Below, piece after piece: positions 25,324 through 34,935 of a DNA stretch of 61,918 nucleotides (the stretch's first letter is position 1; every line of letters starts with the position of its first letter). A program made the position numbers and the translations under genes. Source of the stretch: UBA2160 sp964588665 (lineage in GTDB: Bacteria > Chloroflexota > Dehalococcoidia > Lucifugimonadales > UBA1123); the NCBI GenBank assembly GCA_964588665.1, contig CAZPQQ010000012.1, forward strand, positions 1 to 61,918, written 5' to 3'. The notes under the pieces are model-generated. The model was not told where the DNA came from, ran no database searches, and saw nothing but the letters and a program-made list of their open reading frames with translations.

Positions 25324-28300
25324 ATGCTTTCGACAGTTATCCTCTCACTGGCGGCCGTCTGCGTCGTGTTGACGGTCTTGTCCATGCTCCTGAATCCGGT
25401 GCAGCGATCGATCGGCCTTGGCAACGTGTCCCGCCGGGTGTGGAGTTCGGCAATGGTCGTGGTGGGCTCGGTGGTCGGGACCGCGCTCATCGCCGGATCG
25501 TTGGTGCTGTCGGACACGTCCGAGCGGACCCTGCAGGACGCGGCGTTCTCCCACCTGGGCGAGATCGACATAACCGTCATCGCACTCGACCCTGTCACAT
25601 TCGAACGCTTACCGCTCGGGCCGGCGATGCTCGACACTTTCTCTCCCGACGGGCTGCGAGAGCCCACCGACGATCGAGTCGACGGCGTGCTGGGCGTCGC
25701 AGAGTGGGACCTGCCTGTTGTAAAGATCGAACGGGACGCGAACTCGCCTGATGGGTTCACGCCTATTTTGGCCGAACCTGAAGTGACAGTCGTGGGTCTC
25801 GACTTCACCGAGCTCGACGGCTTCGGCAGCAGCCAACCGTACTTGGCTACAGTCGGGTCGCTGGACCCGGGCTATGCGTACGTTTCCGATTCCCTCGCGA
25901 AAGAGCTCGAGTTGACCGCGGGCGACAGCGTGGCGGTCTACTTCGAGAACCGCCCTTCGATCTTTGAAGTGGCGGAGGTACTCCGGGACGAAGGCATCTC
26001 CGGCCGACGGCTCGAAATCGACGAGACCACGGGCACGGTGATCCTGACCTTGAGCGAAGCCAGAGCGCTGATGGGCCTCGAAGACGGCCAGATGAACACC
26101 GTGTACGTCTCCCTGGCAGGCGGCGTCATCGACGGGGCGGCGGACACCGACGCGGTCGGCGAACAGATACACGACGTGCTGGAAGATGTCTGGCCGGACC
26201 CGACTTGGGCGGTGCGGCACGACAAGCAAAACACGCTGGAAGAAGACGGCGGCGGACCGAGCACGGGCGCGATATTCTTGATGGTGAGCTCGTTCGCGGT
26301 CCTGGCCGGCGTCATGCTGATCATCAACATCTACACGATGCTGGCCGAGGAGCGGCGGACCGAGATGGGCATCATGCGGGCCGTGGCTCTGAAACGTCAG
26401 CAGCTCGTCATGGTCTTCGCGTACGAAGGGTTTGTATACAGCGCCGTCGCGTCGGTCATCGGAGCGATTGCCGGCGCCGCCCTTGGAGCGTTGGTCGTGG
26501 CCGGACTGAGCGAAGTCCTGGCTCAAGATCAGAACTCGACGCTTGACGCCCTCCCGCTGACGATCAAACCGGCGACCCTGTTGCTTTCGGGAGCCGCTGG
26601 ATTGCTCATCAGCTTCATCACCGCGTTCGTGACCTCTGTTCGCATATCTCGACTCAACATCGTCCTGGCAGTCAGAGATCTTTCAGAGCCCGCGTCCGAC
26701 AGGCCCGGCCGATGGCAACTGGTGGCGGCTCCGTTGGCGCTGATTTTGGGCGGCCTGGGCGCAGTGCTTGGCTTCGTCAGCGAAAACGGCTACCTCCAAT
26801 ATATCGGTCCGTGCGTGATGCTGATCTCGGGCGCAGCCATAGTGGGCCGGCTCGCTTCTCCCAGATTGGTCTTCACGATCGGGGGCGCGTCGATCATCGC
26901 GTACAGCTTCCTTGCAGACCGGCTGGAACATGTCGAGAAACTCATCGACGAAGGCCCGGGGTTGTTCATGCTTAGCGGCATCTTCATGCTGTTGGCCGGA
27001 ATGATGATAATCGCCTTCAACCTGAGCGTCGTGTTATGGGTCGTCAGGTTCAGCGCGTCGGGTCTGAGCAAGCTGGAGCCGATCGTCCGCATCGCCATCG
27101 CGTACCCGGCAATCAACAGGGCGCGCACCTCGTTCACGATGGGCATGTTCGGACTGGTCATTTTCGGCGTCACTTTGATATCCGTGTACGGCGGACTGTT
27201 GGACGGATTCATCGACGCCAATCTGGAGAAGGCAGCCGGCGGGTTCGACGTCGTCGTCTACAACACGCGGAGCAACCTCATCGACGATCTGGAATCCGAG
27301 TTCGCGGCCAGCGGCAAGGTCACGATGGGCGACATCGATGCCGTGATGCCGGTGCACCGCGCCCTGGTCAAGTTCCCGGACTACGAACGGCCGCTGCCGG
27401 ACGACGAGGACGCTCCGGAGGACTCTGAAGACACCTACGTGATCGATTCGGTTCATGGCGTGACGTCCAGCTTCGTCGAGCGAGGACAGTATCCCCTCGA
27501 AGTGAAGTTGGACCGGTTCGCGAACGACGCCGAAGCCTGGGCCGCCGTGATTGCCGATCCGAGCCTGGCGGTCGTTTCGGCGCGCTATGACGGCACGAAC
27601 GAAAACGCCGACAACGCGCTGCTCGATCCGGGCGACACCGTCAAACTGCTCAATCCCGAAACGGGAGAGATCTTGGAGAAGACGGTGGCCGCGAGGATGG
27701 AGCCGATCGAAATCAACTTCAGCATCCTTTGGGGCGTGGTTGTGGGCGCCGAGGCTTACCGGACCGACTTCTCGGAGTCCTCTTTCAGAGGTGACTCGCC
27801 GAGACTGTTCGTCATCGAGTTGACCGAAGGGGCGGACCTAACCGCCGCGGGCAAACAGATTGAAAAGGCGTTGGTCGCGACAGGAGCCCGAGTCATCGCT
27901 GTTCGCGACGACCTGGCGGAGGAGCTTTCCGAGATCAGCACTTTCCTGCGCATCTTCCAGGGATTCCTGGCATTCGGACTCATCGTGGGGATCGCCGGGC
28001 TGGCGGTGATCGCGGCTAGGTCGGTGCACCAACGACGTAAAGCAATCGGGACCCTGCGGGCGCTGGGTTTCCAACCAGGGATGGTCCTGGCCAGCATGTT
28101 GATCGAGTGGTCCTTCATCGCCCTGGTCGGCATCTTGCTTGGCACAGGGTTGGGTCTGCTGGGCGGGTACAGGCTCTACGCTCTGTTCGTTCGGGAAGCA
28201 GGGGGCGCCTTCACCGTCCCTTGGCTCGAAGTAATCGGGGTCGCCGCGCTTGTGTATGTGGCATCCCTGGCGTTTACGGTATTTCCGGCCCTGGCGGCGT

Positions 28301-28341
28301 CGCGGATGCCCCCGGCCGAAGCTCTGAGACATCAGGAGTAA
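25324..28341 (+). CDS. FtsX/MacB-like ABC transporter permease (large, two FtsX domains)
   Basis: 1005 residues. An N-terminal TM (AMVVVGSVVGTALIAGSLVL) is followed by a periplasmic domain, a first FtsX block of TMs with EERRTEMGIMRAVALKRQQL (the FtsX cytoplasmic signature) near 340, several central TMs, a second external domain (about 640-850), and a second FtsX block with HQRRKAIGTLRALGFQPGM near 905. Such permeases work with a LolD/MacB-type ATPase to move lipoproteins, peptides or drugs or to drive mechanotransmission. The ATPase gene follows two bases later, so the pair is one operon. Confidence 0.9.
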   Translation: MLSTVILSLAAVCVVLTVLSMLLNPVQRSIGLGNVSRRVWSSAMVVVGSVVGTALIAGSLVLSDTSERTLQDAAFSHLGEIDITVIALDPVTFERLPLGPAMLDTFSPDGLREPTDDRVDGVLGVAEWDLPVVKIERDANSPDGFTPILAEPEVTVVGLDFTELDGFGSSQPYLATVGSLDPGYAYVSDSLAKELELTAGDSVAVYFENRPSIFEVAEVLRDEGISGRRLEIDETTGTVILTLSEARALMGLEDGQMNTVYVSLAGGVIDGAADTDAVGEQIHDVLEDVWPDPTWAVRHDKQNTLEEDGGGPSTGAIFLMVSSFAVLAGVMLIINIYTMLAEERRTEMGIMRAVALKRQQLVMVFAYEGFVYSAVASVIGAIAGAALGALVVAGLSEVLAQDQNSTLDALPLTIKPATLLLSGAAGLLISFITAFVTSVRISRLNIVLAVRDLSEPASDRPGRWQLVAAPLALILGGLGAVLGFVSENGYLQYIGPCVMLISGAAIVGRLASPRLVFTIGGASIIAYSFLADRLEHVEKLIDEGPGLFMLSGIFMLLAGMMIIAFNLSVVLWVVRFSASGLSKLEPIVRIAIAYPAINRARTSFTMGMFGLVIFGVTLISVYGGLLDGFIDANLEKAAGGFDVVVYNTRSNLIDDLESEFAASGKVTMGDIDAVMPVHRALVKFPDYERPLPDDEDAPEDSEDTYVIDSVHGVTSSFVERGQYPLEVKLDRFANDAEAWAAVIADPSLAVVSARYDGTNENADNALLDPGDTVKLLNPETGEILEKTVAARMEPIEINFSILWGVVVGAEAYRTDFSESSFRGDSPRLFVIELTEGADLTAAGKQIEKALVATGARVIAVRDDLAEELSEISTFLRIFQGFLAFGLIVGIAGLAVIAARSVHQRRKAIGTLRALGFQPGMVLASMLIEWSFIALVGILLGTGLGLLGGYRLYALFVREAGGAFTVPWLEVIGVAALVYVASLAFTVFPALAASRMPPAEALRHQE

Positions 28342-28343
28342 CG

Positions 28344-29030
28344 ATGAACAACGACTACATCATCCAGGCAACCGATGTGCACAAGACGTACCGGAGCAAC
28401 GGCACAGCGGTAACGGCGCTGAACGGCGTCGACATCAGCGTCGAACGCGGCGAGATGGTGGCCGTCATGGGCCCGAGCGGATGCGGCAAGACCACACTTC
28501 TGAACTGCCTGTCCGGGCTGGACACCGTCGATGGCGGCAACGTGTTGCTGGAAGGCGAGACCATCCACGACATGCCGGACCACCGGCGAACGGAACTCCG
28601 TCGAAGCCGCATGGGGTTCGTTTTTCAGACATACAACCTGCTGCCCGTGCTCTCGGCGGCGCAAAACGTGGAGCTTCCACTTATTGTTGGCGGCACACCA
28701 AGGAAAGAAGCCAACGCCATGGCGCGGGACATGCTCGGACTCGTCGGACTCGGCGACCGCGCGTCGCACCGGCCGATGGAGCTGTCCGGAGGCGAACAGC
28801 AGCGCGTCGCCATAGCAAGGGCGCTGGTCACCACCCCGGCCATCGTCTGGGCCGACGAGCCGACCGGCAACCTCGACAGCGAGCGGTCCGCGGAGATCAT
28901 GGAGCTCCTGCGCAATCTGAACAAGGAGCACAACCAGGCCTTCGTCATGGTTACTCACGACGACGGCGTCGGACAGCGGGCGGATCGCATCGTCCGCATG
29001 AGAGACGGCAAGATCGACAACGGCGGCTAG
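28344..29030 (+). CDS. ABC transporter ATP-binding protein, LolD/MacB type
   Basis: 228 residues with Walker A GPSGCGKT, Q-loop FQTYNLLPVL, signature LSGGEQQRVAIARAL, Walker B VWADEPTGNLDS and the switch histidine in VMVTHDDGV. The TGNLDS ending is typical of the LolD/MacB/FtsE branch, which pairs with FtsX-domain permeases. AGGAG overlaps the permease stop codon, so translation is probably coupled. Confidence 0.95.
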   Translation: MNNDYIIQATDVHKTYRSNGTAVTALNGVDISVERGEMVAVMGPSGCGKTTLLNCLSGLDTVDGGNVLLEGETIHDMPDHRRTELRRSRMGFVFQTYNLLPVLSAAQNVELPLIVGGTPRKEANAMARDMLGLVGLGDRASHRPMELSGGEQQRVAIARALVTTPAIVWADEPTGNLDSERSAEIMELLRNLNKEHNQAFVMVTHDDGVGQRADRIVRMRDGKIDNGG

Positions 29031-29080
29031 TCGACTCTGATCACAGCCATTGCATCGAGTTTCAAGCGCAGGAGGATGAA

Positions 29081-29359
29081 TTGACCCAGGCGACCCATAC
29101 GGTGCTGATCGACAACGAACGTGTTGCCGTCCACGAGTGGCGCTTTGCGCCGGGCGCCGAGACGGGCTGGCACGTACACGCCTTCGACTACGTGGTCGTC
29201 CCGTTGACAACAGGCCGGTTGCGCATCGTGTCCGCGGAGGGCGAGAGCATCTCCGAGCTCGTTGTCGGCGCGCCGTACTTTCGCTCCGCCGGCGCTGAAC
29301 ACAACGTGATCAACGCCAACGATCACGAGTTCGCGTTCATCGAGACCGAGCTCAAGTAG
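29081..29359 (+). CDS. Small cupin-domain protein
   Basis: 92 residues, a single cupin barrel: EWRFAPGAETGWHVHAFDYVVVPLTTGRL contains the first cupin motif G(x)5HxH(x)3-4E-like, without the usual Glu, and APYFRSAGAEHNVIN contains the second with its His. A metal site is likely; activity unknown. TTG start with a strong AGGAGGAT upstream. It follows the ABC ATPase by 50 bases and may be in that operon. Confidence 0.8.
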   Translation: MTQATHTVLIDNERVAVHEWRFAPGAETGWHVHAFDYVVVPLTTGRLRIVSAEGESISELVVGAPYFRSAGAEHNVINANDHEFAFIETELK

Positions 29360-29524
29360 AGCCGGTCCCTGACGCCGACCGCATGGGAATAATGGGAATT
29401 CCCTGTCCGTAACGTGCCATGCATTGGCGTTGTACGTCCCATTGTCCAATGCTATCGTAGTAGTAGGCAGAGCCCCCGCCACAACCGACAGGGCCGCCGA
29501 GAGGAGTTCGCCGTAAGGATACAA

Positions 29525-30520
29525 TTGTCGTTGCCTGGGGCTGACTTGAAGCCGTATGTGACTTGGTCACTCCTGGCCATCAATGTGTTCATCTGGCTGT
29601 TGACCCGGGCGGCCGGAGCCGTCGACGACTCGAATGACACGGAAACTCTTCTCAGGTTTGGCGCCATGTTCGGGCCAAACATCGTGCAAGGCGAGTACTG
29701 GCGTCTGTTCACCGCCATGTTCCTCCATGCCGGCATAACGCACCTTGCGTTCAACAGCTTCGGTTTGTTGATCTTCGGCTTTCAGGTCGAGCGGTTCTTC
29801 GGCCACGCCCGATTCGCGGCGGTTTACGTGCTTGCGGGCCTCGCCGGATCGGCTGCCAGCTTCATGTTCACCTCCGGCGGGGTTGCGGTTGGAGCCAGCG
29901 GCGCGATCTTCGGGATCCTTGGCGCTCTCGTGGCGTTCTTCGTTAACCACAAGGACATGCTGGGGGAGATGGGCCGTCAAACTCTGACCGGCCTTCTAGT
30001 GCTGGCGGGAATAAACCTGGTCGTCGGACTATCCACCCCGGGGATCGACAATTTCGCCCACGTCGGCGGATTCGGAGCTGGCTTTGCCCTGGGGATGGCT
30101 CTGGGGCCCCAGTACCGTCCGATCATCAGCTTCTTCAACGAAGTGCGCCAGTTCTCAGATGAAAATCCGTTCTCCGCTCGATGGTGGGTCGTGCCGATCG
30201 CGGCTCTGTTGCTGTTGGCAGCCATCGCAGTCGGGACGCTGACCCATCCTTTCGCTTCGACGATTAGCCATATGAAAAGCGCGGAGCAATTCCTTGAGCA
30301 ACAGGAGCACAAGCTGGCGTTGGACGAGGTGAACCTAGCGATCGAGGGGGCGCCGACCTTCCCTGAGGCTTACTTGGTCAGAGGAAGAGTGTTGGCTGAT
30401 CTTGGCGACAAGAATGGCGCGATCAACGACCTGGCGTTGGCATTGCGCCTCGATCTACAGGGAGACGAGAGGGAAGAAGCGCTGGCTCTATTGACTCAAC
30501 TGGGAGCGATTGTGAGGTAA
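29525..30520 (+). CDS. Rhomboid-family intramembrane serine protease with a C-terminal TPR-like tail
   Basis: 331 residues with six or seven TM helices. The active site is present: GASG at 123-126 (nucleophile Ser125) and His179 in NFAHVGGFGAGFALG; FLHAGITHLAFNS is the conserved rhomboid TM2 segment. After another TM (ARWWVVPIAALLLLAAIAVG) comes a soluble helical tail of about 85 residues with TPR-like spacing (LDEVNLAIEGAPTFPEAYLVRGRVLADLGD). Rhomboids cut TM helices of other membrane proteins. TTG at 29525 follows AAGGA; longer in-frame starts exist. It converges with clpX, leaving 6 bases. Confidence 0.9.
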   Translation: MSLPGADLKPYVTWSLLAINVFIWLLTRAAGAVDDSNDTETLLRFGAMFGPNIVQGEYWRLFTAMFLHAGITHLAFNSFGLLIFGFQVERFFGHARFAAVYVLAGLAGSAASFMFTSGGVAVGASGAIFGILGALVAFFVNHKDMLGEMGRQTLTGLLVLAGINLVVGLSTPGIDNFAHVGGFGAGFALGMALGPQYRPIISFFNEVRQFSDENPFSARWWVVPIAALLLLAAIAVGTLTHPFASTISHMKSAEQFLEQQEHKLALDEVNLAIEGAPTFPEAYLVRGRVLADLGDKNGAINDLALALRLDLQGDEREEALALLTQLGAIVR

Positions 30521-30526
30521 ACGCCG

Positions 30527-31822
30527 TCAGGCGGACTTCTGCTCCGGCGACGTCGACGGCAAGGATATCTGACTGCCGTCTTCGGTGAGCAACTGGACGC
30601 TGGCCGTGCCCTTGATGGCGCCCGCGCCGACCACGCACCGGCTCACGCCTGTCATGCTGGGCAGCTCGTACATCACATCCAAGAGCGTCTGCTCCAGGAT
30701 GGTCCGCAGACCTCGCGCGCCCGTCTTGTGGTGCATGGCCTCTTCCGCGGCTGCTTGCAGAGCGTCGTCCGTGAACACCAACTCCACGTCGTCCATCTTG
30801 AACAGCGCCTGGTACTGCTTGAGGAAGGAGTTCCTCGGCTCGGTGAGTACGCGGATGAGGTCGGATTCGGTCAACTCGTTGAGGCTCACGACTACCGGGA
30901 GCCTGCCCACGAATTCAGGGATGAACCCATATTCCATCAGGTCGTCGGGATTGACGTGCTGACGGATGTCGTCGGCGGTCCGGTCGCCTTTGGAGCTGAC
31001 CAGGCCGGATTTGAATCCGATGCTCTGGTGGTTCTTGAACGCGCGCCGTTCGATGATCTCGTTGATGCCCTCGAAAGCGCCTCCGCACATGAACAGGATG
31101 TTGTCGGTGCGAATCTGGAGGAAGTCCTGGTGCGGGTGTTTGCGCCCTCCCTGCGGCGGGACGTTGGCGACGCACCCTTCGATGATCTTCAGCAGGGCTT
31201 GTTGTACGCCTTCACCGGAAACGTCTCGCGTTATCGACGGATTGGGGCTTTTGCGGGCGATCTTGTCGATCTCGTCCAGGTAGATGATCCCCTGCTCCGC
31301 ACGAGCGATGTCAAAGTCAGCGGCTTGAATCAATCGGAGAAGGATGTTCTCGACGTCTTCGCCAACGTAGCCGGCCTCGGTCAACGTCGTGGCGTCGGCG
31401 ATGGCAAACGGGACATCCAGAATTCTGGCAAGGGTCTGGGCGAGGTGCGTCTTACCTGAACCCGATGGGCCAAGCATGAGGATGTTTGCTTTTTGCAGCT
31501 CGACATCGTCGGCTTTCTGATTGGAGCGGCCCCGTTTGTAGTGGTTGTAAACGGCGACGCTCATCACCTTCTTGGCGCGTTCCTGGCCAACGACGTACTC
31601 TTCCAACCGCGATGAGATCCACTTCGGGTTGAGGCCTTGGGAACCCACGGGGGATTTCTCGCCCGCGGCACTTTGGGCGGGACTCTCCTCGGCAATGATC
31701 TGCTCACACAGATTCACGCACTCATCACAGATGAACACGCGCTCCGGTCCGGCGATCAACCGCCGCACTTGGGCTTGGGTCTTACCGCAAAAAGAGCACT
31801 GGTAGTCGTTGCGTCCAGTCAT
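30527..31822 (-). CDS. clpX: ClpX, ATP-dependent Clp protease unfoldase subunit
   Basis: 431 residues, usual length. An N-terminal zinc domain (CSFCGKTQ...CDECVNLC) binds substrates and adaptors; then the AAA+ core with Walker A GPSGSGKTHLAQTLA, Walker B IIYLDEIDKIARK, sensor and the LGF-type ClpP-binding loop region (IGFKSG). It unfolds tagged proteins and feeds them to ClpP. The gene is last in the tig-clpP-clpX cluster, 53 bases after clpP. Confidence 0.98.
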   Translation of the reverse strand: MTGRNDYQCSFCGKTQAQVRRLIAGPERVFICDECVNLCEQIIAEESPAQSAAGEKSPVGSQGLNPKWISSRLEEYVVGQERAKKVMSVAVYNHYKRGRSNQKADDVELQKANILMLGPSGSGKTHLAQTLARILDVPFAIADATTLTEAGYVGEDVENILLRLIQAADFDIARAEQGIIYLDEIDKIARKSPNPSITRDVSGEGVQQALLKIIEGCVANVPPQGGRKHPHQDFLQIRTDNILFMCGGAFEGINEIIERRAFKNHQSIGFKSGLVSSKGDRTADDIRQHVNPDDLMEYGFIPEFVGRLPVVVSLNELTESDLIRVLTEPRNSFLKQYQALFKMDDVELVFTDDALQAAAEEAMHHKTGARGLRTILEQTLLDVMYELPSMTGVSRCVVGAGAIKGTASVQLLTEDGSQISLPSTSPEQKSA

Positions 31823-31875
31823 AGGCGGAGGCGAACCTCATTTCCCATAGAGTGGATAAGGGTTTGTTCCGTTAG

Positions 31876-32502
31876 TTAGTCCGCGGCGGCTGGAATGCTT
31901 TGCGATTCCAACACTTCGTCGATCAGCCCGTACTCTTGGGCCTGTTCGGCATTGAGATAAAAGTCGCGGTCCGAGTCTTGGGCGACCTTTTCATAGGTCT
32001 GCCTGGTTTGGTCAGCAATAATCTTACGGATGGTGTCCTGCTGGCGCAGGATTTCTCGTGCGGCGATCTCGATGTCGCTCGCCTGGCCCTGGGCGCTGGT
32101 AAGCGCCTGGTGCATGTGGATCGTGGAGTTGGCCAACGCATAGCGTTTGCCTGTCGCGCCGGCGGTCAGCAAAACGGTGGCCATCGACGCGGCCATCCCC
32201 ACGCAGATCGTGGAGACGTCGGGCCGGATCAGGCGCATGGTGTCGTAGATGGCCAGGCCCGCGCTGATCACGCCGCCCGGCGAATTGATGTAGAGGCTAA
32301 TGTCCCGGTCAGGGTCCTCGCGGTCCAAGAACAGAAGCTGGGCGATGATGTTGTTGGCCACCTGATCGTAGATGGACGAACCAAGAAACACGATGCGTTC
32401 CTTGAGGAGGAGCGAGTATATGTCGTAAGCCCTGTCCCCGCGCGCGCCCGTCTCAACCACCATGGGGATTACATTCTCAGGCCTCTGAATCATCGTCGTC
32501 AT
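31876..32502 (-). CDS. clpP: ClpP, ATP-dependent Clp protease proteolytic subunit
   Basis: About 208 residues. The catalytic Ser lies in CVGMAASMATVLL, His in TIHMHQALTSAQGQA, and Asp in the RDFYLNAEQAQEYGLID end; the SLYINSPGG strand is present. It forms the two-ring 14-mer protease chamber. The start is ambiguous: the ATG at 32502 has AAGGAGG only two bases away, while the in-frame ATG at 32493 is 11 bases from it. Either way the gene overlaps the end of tig by about 20 bases, so translation is probably coupled. Confidence 0.97.
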   Translation of the reverse strand: MTTMIQRPENVIPMVVETGARGDRAYDIYSLLLKERIVFLGSSIYDQVANNIIAQLLFLDREDPDRDISLYINSPGGVISAGLAIYDTMRLIRPDVSTICVGMAASMATVLLTAGATGKRYALANSTIHMHQALTSAQGQASDIEIAAREILRQQDTIRKIIADQTRQTYEKVAQDSDRDFYLNAEQAQEYGLIDEVLESQSIPAAAD

Positions 32503-33844
32503 CGCCTCCTTCCGGAGCTGCTTCATCATCTTCGGGTTTTTCTGTTTCTGTCAGTGGGTCCGGCGTCGATTCGCCCTTGGCGATCGCCACCAACCGGGCA
32601 ACGGCTTTTTCGTATTTCAGCATTCGGGCGACTGAATCTCGACGATCGACGGTGTCGTGGTCGTGGCCCTCGTGCTCGGCAGGATCTTCGGTCGCCTCGA
32701 TTTCGGCGATCTTCTTGTCGATCTCCGCATCGTCGGCATCGATGCCTTCCAAGTCCGACAACTTGTTCAGGGCGAATGTCCGGCGGATTCGCTTCTCGGC
32801 TTCGTCACGAGACTCTTCCCGTTGCTCCTCGGCGGTCTTCCCGACGGAGCGCAAGTAATCGTCTCTGCGGATGTTGAGTTGCTGTAGCAAGCTGGCCTGA
32901 TTCTCTTCGATGTGGTCGATTTCGTGCTCGACCATTACCGGGGAAAGAACGATCGTAGACGCTTCCAACAGGGCTTCTGTGACAAGATCTTCGTAGTGTC
33001 GGTTGGCGCGGTTGTCCGCCTCTTCCCGTAGCGCGTCGTGCACCGAGGTTCGCAGGACTTCCAGGCTTTCGTACGCTTCGGGGAGACCTTTGGCGAACTC
33101 GTCGTCGATCTCCGGCAGGTTCCGTTCCTTGATCTCTTTGACTTCTACGTCAAATGAACACTGCTGACCGGCGACGGAAGGATCCCGGTAATCTTCAGGG
33201 ACCTCCAGGTTGAACTCGTGGCTCTGTTCGGTTTCCTTGCCAACCAACGCCTGTGCGAATCCCGGAAGCGGATTAACGCTGTCTTCATCCAAGAAGAACA
33301 CGCCCTCGTCCTGATCGATTACGGTCGCGTCGCCAACTTTGCCGACAACCTTGAGGGTGACCAGGTCGCCGAACTCAATCGGCCTTTCGACCGTCTCCCA
33401 AGTTCCGAGGCTGTGCTGTATCTCCTGGACGCGGCCGTCGACGTCCTCGTCGGTGACCGCCTCGGGCTCGAAATCGACACGGATATCGCCGTAGTCGCCC
33501 AGATCGACTTCAGGCCTGATCGGCACGGTTGCCTTCAGGGTGAAGGGGTCAAGCTCCAACATCTCGACTGAAGGGAGGCCCGCGGCCTCAATCTCTTGTT
33601 CCTTTATGGCGAGATCGGTAACCTCGGACACCATCGTGTCGAGAACTTCGTTGAGCAGGCTCTCGCGTCCGACAAACGTCTCGACGATGCGTCGCGGCGC
33701 TTTGCCTTTGCGGAAGCCGGGGATGGCGACTTGCTGGACCACTTTACGGTAACCTTGGTCCAGGTACGGTGAAAGATCCGGGTCCTCAAGCTCGATGTGG
33801 ATAACGGTTTGACTGTCCACAATTTCTTCTTGAGTGATCTTCAC
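32477..33844 (-). CDS. tig: Trigger factor, ribosome-associated chaperone/prolyl isomerase
   Basis: 455 residues. The N-terminal ribosome-binding signature is GFRKGKAPRRIVE; the middle PPIase domain contains FGDLVTLKVVGKVGD...NPLPGFAQALVGKETEQ; the long helical C-domain follows, ending in a very acidic tail (EDDEAAPEGGDDDDDSEA). It binds nascent chains at the exit tunnel. GTG at 33844 is chosen because CAGGAG stands seven bases upstream and the protein then starts VKITQEEI, as in the family; the longer open frame upstream is not coding. First gene of tig-clpP-clpX. Confidence 0.97.
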   Translation of the reverse strand: MKITQEEIVDSQTVIHIELEDPDLSPYLDQGYRKVVQQVAIPGFRKGKAPRRIVETFVGRESLLNEVLDTMVSEVTDLAIKEQEIEAAGLPSVEMLELDPFTLKATVPIRPEVDLGDYGDIRVDFEPEAVTDEDVDGRVQEIQHSLGTWETVERPIEFGDLVTLKVVGKVGDATVIDQDEGVFFLDEDSVNPLPGFAQALVGKETEQSHEFNLEVPEDYRDPSVAGQQCSFDVEVKEIKERNLPEIDDEFAKGLPEAYESLEVLRTSVHDALREEADNRANRHYEDLVTEALLEASTIVLSPVMVEHEIDHIEENQASLLQQLNIRRDDYLRSVGKTAEEQREESRDEAEKRIRRTFALNKLSDLEGIDADDAEIDKKIAEIEATEDPAEHEGHDHDTVDRRDSVARMLKYEKAVARLVAIAKGESTPDPLTETEKPEDDEAAPEGGDDDDDSEA

Positions 33845-34340
33845 GCGGGGCTCCTGATTATTGAATTGGGATGCGGCTGAACTAGCATGATTATAGCATA
33901 GTGCACGCCGCGCGCTGATTGCAAAAAGGCGTTGATGCGCTCGATTCCAAGACGCCGTTTCGCATAGCGGCGATCCGCATGCGGTTCGTTGGTTGGCGCC
34001 GTCAGCCGGCCCGTCCGAAATTACCTTGACAGGGGTATGCATGTTGTTTACGATGCAGGTGTAAGGCACGAAGGAATGTGCCGCGCGGCCTGGAAACGAG
34101 CACACCCTTTAGATTCCCAGGTCAGTAGGTTCGCCTCATCCGGATTCTCCAGCGGCTATGAAGAACAGTCCGGTCCATCGGAGCTGAAGCGATCGAAAGA
34201 TTGCCCATCAGCCAACCGCCGCCGCCAACCAACTCCGAAATCTCTGCGCGTTTGTTGCTTTAGCCATATAATTGATATTGACCGGCAACAATCCGTCTTG
34301 TTAGGGATGCATCAGCAGTGCCCCAGTCAAGGGGATGACC
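33845..34340. other. Divergent intergenic region between tig and a small membrane-protein gene
   Basis: About 490 bases. It holds the plus-strand promoter at 34026-34054 and an isolated TATAAT at 34267-34272. I see no gene in it; the short open frame at 33989-34399 is not convincing. Confidence 0.45.
34026..34054 (+). promoter_or_regulatory. Candidate sigma70 promoter
   Basis: A perfect TTGACA (34026-34031), a 17-base spacer and TACGAT (34049-34054). It points toward the membrane-protein gene at 34341, nearly 290 bases away, so it would give a long 5' leader, or serve an unseen small RNA. Confidence 0.55.
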
Positions 34341-34733
34341 ATGTCCAGCAAATACCAGCGCGAGATAGAAGACATTCTGAAGAAGGCCGGCGGGCTTGAA
34401 GAACCCACGCCCATCCGACCGCCGAAGAACAAGCGGAGCATCCGGCGTCTGGGCTGGCTCTACGTCAGGCAGTCGCTGAGCGGCGAGTTCTGGTCCATCT
34501 CCCCGGGTCGAGTGATGCTCTTCGGGCTCGTGTTGCTGCTCTCAACACTCGTCATACGACAGTTCGTCAGCGGAGTGGGCGCGCCGTTGGCGTTGTTGGC
34601 TTTGCTAGTCATGATCGCCGGTTACGGGATGATGCTGGTAAAACCGCCTACCCTGGAAAAGCGTTGGCGCCAGCAACCGCTGGACGTGAGTGCCGACTCC
34701 TGGTGGAACAGGTTGCGCCGCAAGCTGAAGTAG
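34341..34733 (+). CDS. Small two-TM membrane protein
   Basis: 130 residues: a polar, basic N-terminus (QREIEDILKKAGGLEEP...PPKNKRSIRRLG), two TM helices at about 60-75 and 80-100 (VMLFGLVLLLSTLVI, APLALLALLVMIAGYGMMLV) with a short turn between, and a basic tail ending WWNRLRRKLK. No family recognised. The N-terminal EIEDIL segment is a pattern I recall from small Chloroflexota membrane proteins, without known function. The ATG at 34341 is preferred because AAGGGG lies six bases before it. Confidence 0.75.
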   Translation: MSSKYQREIEDILKKAGGLEEPTPIRPPKNKRSIRRLGWLYVRQSLSGEFWSISPGRVMLFGLVLLLSTLVIRQFVSGVGAPLALLALLVMIAGYGMMLVKPPTLEKRWRQQPLDVSADSWWNRLRRKLK

Positions 34734-34750
34734 ACAATCGTGGATCGATC

Positions 34751-34791
34751 ACAGGGCCTGGCGTCGACGTATCGGCACCAGGCCCTTGTGC
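34751..34791 (+). terminator. Terminator-like hairpin after the membrane-protein gene
   Basis: GGGCCTGG/CCAGGCCC stem, extended by ACA/TTGT, around a 16-base loop, about 20 bases past the stop codon. The T tract is poor. Confidence 0.55.
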
Positions 34792-34883
34792 ATTCGGGGC
34801 GAGACGCGGCTCCGAAAGCTCACGGCGCCAGTGTCCCGCATCGAGCTGGTTCGCATCGCAATCAGTGGGTGTGCGCGGACGCA

Positions 34884-34911
34884 ACACGGGCGGGCTCGCG
34901 CCCGCCCGTTG
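34884..34911 (-). terminator. Terminator-like hairpin after the sulfite reductase gene
   Basis: ACGGGCGGGC/GCCCGCCCGT with loop TCGC, just past the end of the minus-strand gene. It is symmetric and could act in both directions; no long T tract. Confidence 0.5.
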
Positions 34912-34935
34912 TCGATTTCGTCGATGGGCCGTCAG

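Noticed and set aside
28481..29080. Long frame upstream of the small cupin
   Set aside because: It is an out-of-frame reading of the ABC ATPase gene; the AGGAGGAT before TTG 29081 marks the real start.
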